10,738 nucleotides of DNA from the NCBI GenBank assembly GCA_021823555.1, contig JAKANW010000054.1, positions 1 through 10,738 on the forward strand, given 5' to 3'. Shown here piece after piece: positions 6,605-10,738 of the stretch (the stretch's first letter is position 1; each line of letters opens with the position of its first letter). The notes below the pieces were generated by a model. The model was given only the letters and a program-made list of their open reading frames with translations. It made no database searches and was not told where the DNA came from. The position numbers were made by a program, and so were the translations under genes. Source of the stretch: Chloroflexota bacterium (GTDB lineage Bacteria > Chloroflexota > Anaerolineae > Anaerolineales > Villigracilaceae).

Positions 6605-7105
6605 CTAATCACGCAGCCATTTGATCATTTTGGGGTAAGGCTCGATGCCCAGCTCCTTGGCCATTTTATTCTCGGCCGTCAGGCCGATCCATTGCAGGGT
6701 TGGCACGCCGAAGGTGCGGCCATGCGTGAAATTCTCTATCAACGATTCGGAGCCGCCGTGATACCCTCCTGCATGGAATACCACCGCCGGGTTTGGGCCA
6801 AGATGCACCAGCGCCGCGTAGGACCAGGCAATGGCCATCATCTCTTCCCCGGCTCTTTTCCCCACGTCTTTTTGAGTCTGCTTCCTTTGGCTGGCAGGGA
6901 TAACTGCGAGATGCCCTGCCTCATGCAGTAAGTCTCCTGGATAAGTCAACTTGCGCTCATCAACCAACAGGACGCCATGGTCAATTAAAATTCCGGGCAG
7001 GAACGTCTCTTCAGCGAGCGCGGCAGCTTCGACTTCCAGCCCGATCTGCAACAGGAAATTGACGATCTTCGCGGTGAGTTCATCTTTGAATTCGGTGTTT
7101 GTCAT
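6605..7105 (-). CDS. Conserved hypothetical protein with HExxH metal motif
   Basis: This soluble protein of 166 residues has no signal peptide or membrane helix. H61-E62-A-G-H65 in YPGDLLHEAGHLAVIP is a classic zincin HExxH. E87/E88 in the helix GEEMMAIAWSYAA is a candidate third ligand. Then come HLGPNPAVVFHAGGYHGG (101-118), rich in His and Gly, and a conserved-looking end FGVPTLQWIGL plus YPKMIKWLRD. I recognise the general pattern (FLPGI..., LLVD, YPGDLLHEAGH, GVPxLQW) as that of an uncharacterised family found in diverse bacteria, with no known substrate. It is either a small metalloprotease or a fold that kept the motif. The ATG at 7105 has GAGG 4 nt upstream. Its neighbours give no functional hint. 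Confidence 0.78.
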   Translation of the reverse strand: MTNTEFKDELTAKIVNFLLQIGLEVEAAALAEETFLPGILIDHGVLLVDERKLTYPGDLLHEAGHLAVIPASQRKQTQKDVGKRAGEEMMAIAWSYAALVHLGPNPAVVFHAGGYHGGSESLIENFTHGRTFGVPTLQWIGLTAENKMAKELGIEPYPKMIKWLRD

Positions 7106-7113
7106 AGTGCCTC

Positions 7114-7119
7114 TTTATA
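7114..7119 (-). promoter_or_regulatory. Possible -10 box close to the HExxH gene start
   Basis: Minus-strand TATAAA ends 8 nt before the ATG at 7105. If used it would give an almost leaderless transcript. The GAGG between it and the start could equally serve as a ribosome site for a longer leader. No matching -35 box was found. Confidence 0.2.
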
Positions 7120-7284
7120 AGCTTCGGAGGATATTCCTAGCCGAGCATCATTTGTATGCGCTGGCTTGACATTGCGATCATACCGTTACCGCACCTCATT
7201 GAGTCAGCGCCTCTTCGATGCGTTGGTCTGAAACCAGCCAAATCAGAATATGAATTGGCTGTGTTTCGAACAAGTTGAGGGCCA

Positions 7285-7341
7285 CGTCCCGAAGGTTGAA
7301 CTTGAGCCGATTTTGGCCTCTGACAACCAACCTTCGGGACG
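7285..7341. repeat. Palindromic element with 14-bp arms, copy B
   Basis: CGTCCCGAAGGTTG (7285-7298) and CAACCTTCGGGACG (7328-7341) are perfect 14-bp inverted repeats around a 29-nt centre, which itself holds GAGCC / GGCCTC (one bulge). The arms share the core CGTCCCnnAGGTT with the palindrome at 6070-6142. The small size, inverted ends and absence of coding capacity fit a REP or MITE-type element. No flanking target duplication is obvious. Confidence 0.65.
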
Positions 7342-7367
7342 ATTCTAAAAATAAAACATGCCTATGT

Positions 7368-7475
7368 CCACGAAGAACACAAAAAAACACTATTTTTTTG
7401 GAAACCTGCTTTCTAAAACTTCAATTTCGAGGGCAGAAAGTTCAATAATCTTCGTGAACTTCGTGCCCTTCGTGG
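7368..7475. repeat. CTTCGTG 9-bp-period array with inverted partner
   Basis: CTTCGTG occurs three times at a 9-bp period (7450-7456, 7459-7465, 7468-7474), and the last ends in CTTCGTGG (7468-7475). The inverted counterpart CCACGAAG is at 7368-7375, followed by a decayed repeat of the same unit (AACACAAAAAAACAC). The two sides enclose an AT-rich centre of about 60 nt. It looks like a second small palindromic repeat family, unrelated to the CGTCCC element. Confidence 0.6.
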
Positions 7476-7614
7476 AAAACAGGCTTTTTGCAGTAGACCC
7501 ATATATCCTCAACCTCGGACGCAGGAACCCCTCACTGCCATTATATCGGTTGCACCCGAAAAGTCAATTTCACGGGTACTAAAAATCGCCCGGCCAACTG
7601 AAGACTGTTTACTG

Positions 7615-7662
7615 TTCACCTCTCACTTCCTACTTTCCACTCTCAACTTCCCACTCTCCCTT
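7615..7662. repeat. 48-nt pyrimidine-rich tract with no G
   Basis: The plus strand contains no G from 7615 to 7662 and is made of degenerate units such as CTCACTTCC, CTTTCCACTCTCAACTTCC and CCACTCTCCC. A short tandem TGTTTAC / TGTTCAC precedes it (from 7607). It lies just upstream of the ECF sigma promoter. It is low-complexity and non-coding; strongly strand-asymmetric tracts of this kind can form unusual structures, but no function is shown. Confidence 0.6.
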
Positions 7663-7675
7663 GATTACCGAACAC

Positions 7676-7684
7676 TGATACAAT
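7676..7684 (+). promoter_or_regulatory. Extended -10 box for the ECF sigma operon (leaderless)
   Basis: TGATACAAT (TGn + TACAAT) ends 6 nt before the ATG at 7691. TTGATT at 7661-7666 resembles a -35 box but is only 12 bp away, too close. There is no Shine-Dalgarno sequence before the ATG, so the transcript is probably leaderless. No ECF-type (GGAAC...) promoter is evident, so self-activation is not supported by this stretch. Confidence 0.45.
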
Positions 7685-7690
7685 ACCCGC

Positions 7691-8296
7691 ATGGACGAAC
7701 TCGCCCTCATCCGTGACGCCCAACGCGGGGACTTGAACGCTTTCAATACCCTGGTCCTCAACTACCAGGACTGCCTCTTCAATACCGCCCTGCGCATCCT
7801 CGGCGACGAAGACCAGGCCGCCGATGCCGCGCAGGAAGCCTTCATTTCCGCCTTCCGCGCCATTGCCTCCTATCGCGGCGGCTCCTTCAAGGCCTGGCTG
7901 CTACGCACGGTGACCAATGCCTGTTACGATGAATTGCGCCGCAAGAAGCGCCGGCCTTCCGTGCCGCTCGAACGCGAAAACGAAGACGGCGATGATGTAG
8001 AGTCACCGCGCTGGCTGGCCGATCCCAACCTAACCCCCGAACAGCAAACCGAAGCCGACGAACTGGAACATGCCATCCAGCACTGCCTCGACGCGCTGCC
8101 CGCCGATTTCCGCGCCGTCGTTGTCCTGGCCGATATCCAGGGATTGGATTACAGCGAGGTCGCGGCGTCCGTCCACGTCCCGCTTGGCACCATCAAGAGC
8201 CGCCTGGCGCGGGCGCGTCTACGCTTGCGTGAGTGCCTGCAAGCCTTCGCGGAACTTTTACCGGTTGCCTTCCGTCTGGAAGGGGAACGCGTATGA
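7691..8296 (+). CDS. ECF-type RNA polymerase sigma factor
   Basis: The protein has 201 residues with only regions sigma2 and sigma4, as in extracytoplasmic-function sigma factors. Sigma2 (about 20-87) contains NYQDCLFNTALRILGD, the core-binding DAAQEAFISAFRAIASYRGG (45-64), and the -10 recognition end FKAWLLRTVTNACYDELRRK. An acidic linker (about 95-125) follows. Sigma4 (about 127-181) reads CLDALPADFRAVVVLADIQG, then YSEVAASVHVPLGTIKSRLA, a complete helix-turn-helix for -35 binding. It directs RNA polymerase to a small gene set when released by its anti-sigma factor. The stop overlaps the next gene as ATGA (8293-8296), so the two are translationally coupled. Exact ECF group not assigned. Confidence 0.95.
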   Translation: MDELALIRDAQRGDLNAFNTLVLNYQDCLFNTALRILGDEDQAADAAQEAFISAFRAIASYRGGSFKAWLLRTVTNACYDELRRKKRRPSVPLERENEDGDDVESPRWLADPNLTPEQQTEADELEHAIQHCLDALPADFRAVVVLADIQGLDYSEVAASVHVPLGTIKSRLARARLRLRECLQAFAELLPVAFRLEGERV

Positions 8297-9054
8297 GTAC
8301 CCAACCTTCCTTCCGCGACGTTGAACAACTATCGGCCTACCTGGACGGGCGACTATCCAGGGCCGATTCAGCGCGACTGGAATCCCGCATCAAGTCGGAG
8401 CCGGCTCTGCGCGCCGTTATGGAGGAGTTGAGCCAGACCCGTGCGCTGCTCCGTAAACTGCCCTCCCGACGCGCGCCGCGTAACTTTACCCTCACACCCA
8501 AAATGGCGGGCGTCAAGCCGCCCCTGCCGCGAGCCTATCCTGCACTGCGCTTTGCAACCGGGCTGGCAACCCTGTTGTTTGTGCTATCCTTTGCTGTCAA
8601 TGCGTTTTCGTTCTTCGCGGTCGGCGCGCCTGCACCGATGATGGTTTATGGAAGAGGAGGAGGCGCTCCAGCGTCTTCCGCAGTTGCTACCGCGGCTCCT
8701 GCTACTCAGGCTCCTGCCGCCCAAGCTCCTGCGCCCGCGGCCACGCAGCCTCCGCTGGCTACCATGGCTCCCGCCTTGCAAGCGCCGCTGATGGCTACCA
8801 ATGTTGCGCCAACGGAGGCCTTCTCCGCGGACAATGCCCAGCGCGCGCAGGCAACTGCCACCGCCGAGGCCTCGCCGAAGAATTTTGTTCCTGAACAATT
8901 ACCCAGCGAGAGTCCAGTTCAGCCACCTTCCACCTCTGCACCGGTTTCACGAGCCTGGCAGGTAGGGTTATTTGTCCTGGCGGTCTTCTGCGGCGGATCG
9001 GCCTGGCTGGTGCGGATCGTGACGGACCGTTCATGGCGCGCGAAGATGAAATAA
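8293..9054 (+). CDS. Two-pass membrane anti-sigma factor
   Basis: The protein has 253 residues. The N-terminal cytoplasmic domain (1-80) has the anti-sigma pattern LSAYLDGRLSRADSARLESR, then PALRAVMEELSQTRALLRKLP, as in zf-HC2/ZAS proteins, but it has no Cys or His at all, so the zinc site is missing. PRNFTLTP precedes a first membrane helix (about 84-110). An Ala/Pro/Thr/Gln-rich segment (about 111-220), low in complexity and likely outside the membrane, leads to a second helix (221-242) and a short basic tail (RSWRAKMK). Both ends are predicted to be cytoplasmic. Position right after the ECF gene with ATGA coupling is the classic arrangement for its cognate inhibitor. Release probably depends on proteolysis of the external or membrane part; that step is inferred. 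ATG 8293 is chosen over an in-frame upstream start inside the sigma gene. Confidence 0.87.
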   Translation: MSTQPSFRDVEQLSAYLDGRLSRADSARLESRIKSEPALRAVMEELSQTRALLRKLPSRRAPRNFTLTPKMAGVKPPLPRAYPALRFATGLATLLFVLSFAVNAFSFFAVGAPAPMMVYGRGGGAPASSAVATAAPATQAPAAQAPAPAATQPPLATMAPALQAPLMATNVAPTEAFSADNAQRAQATATAEASPKNFVPEQLPSESPVQPPSTSAPVSRAWQVGLFVLAVFCGGSAWLVRIVTDRSWRAKMK

Positions 9055-9524
9055 AGTTTTGTCCGCGCTGCGGCGCGGCGGTGACGCACGAAACCCGCTT
9101 TGGCAAATTGCGTCCCGTTTGCAAGCAATGCGGCTGGATATACTTTGCTGATCCAAAAGTGGCTGCGGCCGTCCTGGTGGAACAGGATGGCCGTGTGCTT
9201 TTGGTGCGCCGGGTCAATGAACCCTTCCGCGGCCTGTGGACGTTGCCTGCCGGCTTCGTCAACGCTGGTGAGGATCCGGCTGAGGCGGCCGCGCGCGAAT
9301 GTTTGGAGGAGACAGGCCTCTCGGTCCGCGTGGAACGGGTAGTGGATGTCATCCCGGGCCGCGAGCACCCGCGCGGGGCCGATTTCATCATCATCTACAT
9401 CGCCCAACTGGTCGGGGGGATCCTGACTCCCGCCGATGATGCCGATCAAGCGGACTGGTTCCCCCGCCGGCAATTGCCTCCGCTGGCTTTCCGGGCCACC
9501 AAAATTGTGCTCGGCCAGGAATAG
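9033..9524 (+). CDS. Nudix hydrolase with N-terminal zinc ribbon
   Basis: The protein has 163 residues. A zinc ribbon at the N-terminus has C10-P-R-C13 and C30-K-Q-C33. The Nudix fold begins at about 43 (AAAVLVEQDGRVLLVRR). The Nudix box G74-x5-E80-x7-R88-E89-C-L-E92-E93-x-G95-L is complete, so Mg2+-dependent hydrolysis of a nucleoside-diphosphate-linked compound is expected. The zinc ribbon is shared with NudC-type and ADP-ribose-type relatives, but the NudC SQPWPFPxS signature is absent, so the substrate is open. It overlaps the end of the anti-sigma gene by 22 nt (ATG 9033), with no clear Shine-Dalgarno sequence, so translation is probably coupled. It is thus part of the sigma operon, although a link to stress control is only inferred from position. 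Confidence 0.92.
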   Translation: MAREDEIKFCPRCGAAVTHETRFGKLRPVCKQCGWIYFADPKVAAAVLVEQDGRVLLVRRVNEPFRGLWTLPAGFVNAGEDPAEAAARECLEETGLSVRVERVVDVIPGREHPRGADFIIIYIAQLVGGILTPADDADQADWFPRRQLPPLAFRATKIVLGQE

Positions 9525-9537
9525 ACCAAATGTCCTG

Positions 9538-9566
9538 TTGCATTGCGGCCCCATTTTCTTTATAAT
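9538..9566 (+). promoter_or_regulatory. Housekeeping-type promoter for the HtrA-like lipoprotein
   Basis: TTGCAT (9538-9543), 17 bp, TATAAT (9561-9566): a perfect -10 box with a fair -35 at ideal spacing. Transcription would start near 9573, giving a leader of about 29 nt that carries AAGGAG (9590-9595), 6 nt before the ATG at 9602. This is the best promoter in the window. Confidence 0.75.
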
Positions 9567-9601
9567 TTGACCAAAGTTATCCGCCTAAAAAGGAGAATGC
9601 G

Positions 9602-10738
9602 ATGAATAAGCAAGGTTTGTTTCGTTTTTTTGCAATTGGGATCATGATATTGTCCGTGGGCTTGTCTTGCAGTCTTTTTGGACCCCAGACGCCTGCCACC
9701 CAGGCCCCCCAGAATCCAGGGCCGACCAGCCAGTCCAACAATAATGGCAGCGTCAACAGCGGCAGCGGCATCAGCAACCTGACCGACGTGCAGAACGCCG
9801 TCATCCAGATCGAATCGGACGGCACCTTCGTTGATCCCCAGGTGGGATTGGTGGTCAACGGGGCCGGGCGTGGTTCCGGTTTCATCATTGACCCGTCCGG
9901 GATCGCGGTCACCAACAACCACGTTGTGACCGGCGCGGCCCTGCTCAAGGTTTGGGTGGGCGGCGTCCAGCACAATGCCCGCATCCTGGGCGTATCTGAA
10001 TGTTCGGATCTGGCTGTGATCAAGGTTGAGGGCGGCCCCTACTCTTACCTGAATTGGTATAACGGCCAGGTAAAAACCGGGCTGGAAGTCTATGCGGCTG
10101 GCTATCCCCTCGGCGAGCCTCAATTCTCTTTGACCAAGGGTATCATCTCCAAAGAGAAAGCCGATGGTCAAACCAGTTGGGCTTCGTTGGATTACACGCT
10201 GGGCCACGATGCCACCATCAACCCCGGCAATTCCGGCGGCCCGCTGCTCACCGGCGACGGCCAGGTGGTGGGCATCAACTATGCCAGCCTGTCGTCTGCC
10301 AACCAATATTTTGCGATTGACGCCAAGACCGCCGAGCCTGTCATCGAACAGCTCAAGAAGGAACAGGATGTCGATTCGATCGGCATCAACGGTACGGCGG
10401 TTCAATCCAGTGACGGCAAACTCACCGGCATCTGGGTCTCGTCGGTCAAGTCCGGTTCCCCGGCCGATAAGGCAGGCATCAAAGGCGGCGATATTTTGTA
10501 CCAGATGGAAAACCTGGTGCTGGCTACCGACGGCACCATGAAGGATTATTGCAGCATCCTGCGCACGCACAAGCCCAGCGATACGCTGTCCATCTCCGTG
10601 ATCCGTTACGCCAGCGGGGAAGTGCTCGAAGGCCAACTGAACGGGCGCGAGCTGGCAGTGACGGGCAACTTCAACAACGGCGGCGCCTCGAGCGGCGGGG
10701 CTACCCAGCCGCCCAGTTCCGGCAGCACAACCGTGTTC
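9602..10738 (+). CDS. HtrA/Deg-type trypsin-like PDZ protease, lipoprotein (3' partial)
   Basis: The frame is open for 379 codons up to the window end with no stop. A lipoprotein signal peptide comes first (LFRFFAIGIMILSVGLSC, lipid Cys23), then a Gln/Asn/Gly/Ser-rich linker (about 28-58). The trypsin-like domain (about 60-250) holds a complete triad: H107 in VTNNHVV, D136 in CSDLAVIKV, and S211 in INPGNSGGPLL. A PDZ domain follows (about 268-345; GIWVSSVKSGSPADKAGIKG, GDILYQMEN). After about 350 the sequence becomes Gly/Ser/Pro-rich (NNGGASSGG, TQPPSSGS). The role would be degradation or quality control of misfolded exported proteins, tethered to the outer face of the membrane. It lies downstream of the ECF/anti-sigma/Nudix genes but has its own promoter; HtrA-type proteases are common members of envelope-stress regulons. 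Its C-terminus is not visible. Confidence 0.93.
   Translation, partial: MNKQGLFRFFAIGIMILSVGLSCSLFGPQTPATQAPQNPGPTSQSNNNGSVNSGSGISNLTDVQNAVIQIESDGTFVDPQVGLVVNGAGRGSGFIIDPSGIAVTNNHVVTGAALLKVWVGGVQHNARILGVSECSDLAVIKVEGGPYSYLNWYNGQVKTGLEVYAAGYPLGEPQFSLTKGIISKEKADGQTSWASLDYTLGHDATINPGNSGGPLLTGDGQVVGINYASLSSANQYFAIDAKTAEPVIEQLKKEQDVDSIGINGTAVQSSDGKLTGIWVSSVKSGSPADKAGIKGGDILYQMENLVLATDGTMKDYCSILRTHKPSDTLSISVIRYASGEVLEGQLNGRELAVTGNFNNGGASSGGATQPPSSGSTTVF

Larger units (their letters stand above)
7120..7675. other. Gene-free, repeat-rich intergenic region
   Basis: No frame here gives a protein with recognisable features. Open frames of 64 and 74 codons exist but run straight through the repeats. The region holds three separate repeat types (7285-7341, 7368-7475, 7615-7662), described individually. 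The first part (7120-7270) shows nothing recognisable. This is the largest non-coding stretch in the window and looks like a landing area for small non-coding repeats. Confidence 0.6.

Noticed and set aside
7166..7171. Perfect TTGACA -35 box on the plus strand
   Set aside because: No -10 box at a suitable distance (17 bp downstream reads CCGCAC) and no gene begins downstream until 7691.
7368..7475. CRISPR array
   Set aside because: The units are 7-9 bp and contiguous, without spacers of uniform length; there are no cas genes.
7196..7582. Small open frames of 64 (minus) and 74 (plus) codons in the intergenic region
   Set aside because: Both read through palindromic repeats, lack ribosome sites and show no recognisable protein features.
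8233..8292. Upstream start for the anti-sigma gene within the sigma gene
   Set aside because: The ATGA overlap at 8293 is the usual coupling, and the anti-sigma domain begins right after it.
9560..10636. Long open frame of 358 codons on the minus strand, antisense to the protease gene
   Set aside because: The plus strand encodes a clear HtrA-type protease with lipobox, triad and PDZ; the antisense frame has no recognisable motifs and is a by-product of GC-rich codon use.

Overview
This window most likely comes from an uncultured member of the Chloroflexota, class Anaerolineae. The evidence is the overall gene style: a two-pass Ala/Pro-rich anti-sigma factor, lipoproteins with Pro/Thr/Gln-rich linkers behind the lipid cysteine, a PIG-L deacetylase, a DUF3054 protein, and a greA-lysS neighbourhood. 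No rRNA or marker tree is available here, so the placement is an inference. The DNA is moderately GC-rich and uniform in the coding parts. There are no tRNAs, rRNAs, CRISPR arrays, transposase genes or phage genes.

Layout. Positions 2-868 hold the 3' part of a penicillin-binding-like serine hydrolase; the catalytic Ser-x-x-Lys lies right at the window edge. It converges, across a palindromic repeat, on a minus-strand block: a PilZ (cyclic-di-GMP binding) protein (2959-2573), a decayed piece of a response-regulator receiver domain (about 2553-2479), and a secreted beta-propeller-like lipoprotein (2352-1066). Divergent from PilZ is a PIG-L/LmbE deacetylase (3038-3781). Then come two housekeeping genes, greA (3895-4362) and class II lysS (4470-6020), separated by a strong intrinsic terminator. 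A small four-helix DUF3054 membrane protein (6156-6533) faces an HExxH protein of unknown function (7105-6605) across a shared terminator.

Positions 7106-7690 hold no convincing gene and are packed with repeats: a 14-bp inverted repeat related to one upstream of the DUF3054 gene, a 9-bp-period CTTCGTG array with an inverted partner, and a 48-nt tract with no G. After this comes the most coherent functional unit: an ECF sigma factor (7691-8296), its membrane anti-sigma factor joined by an ATGA overlap (8293-9054), a zinc-ribbon Nudix hydrolase overlapping that by 22 nt (9033-9524), and, behind its own good promoter, a trypsin-like/PDZ (HtrA-type) lipoprotein protease (9602 to beyond the window end). 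Together they look like an envelope-stress regulon: signal through the anti-sigma factor, transcription by the sigma factor, and a surface protease as a likely effector.

Two genes (PIG-L and the ECF sigma factor) share an extended -10-like box exactly 6 nt before the ATG and have no Shine-Dalgarno sequence, suggesting leaderless transcripts. Two related palindromes (6070-6142 and 7285-7341) point to a dispersed non-coding repeat family in this genome.
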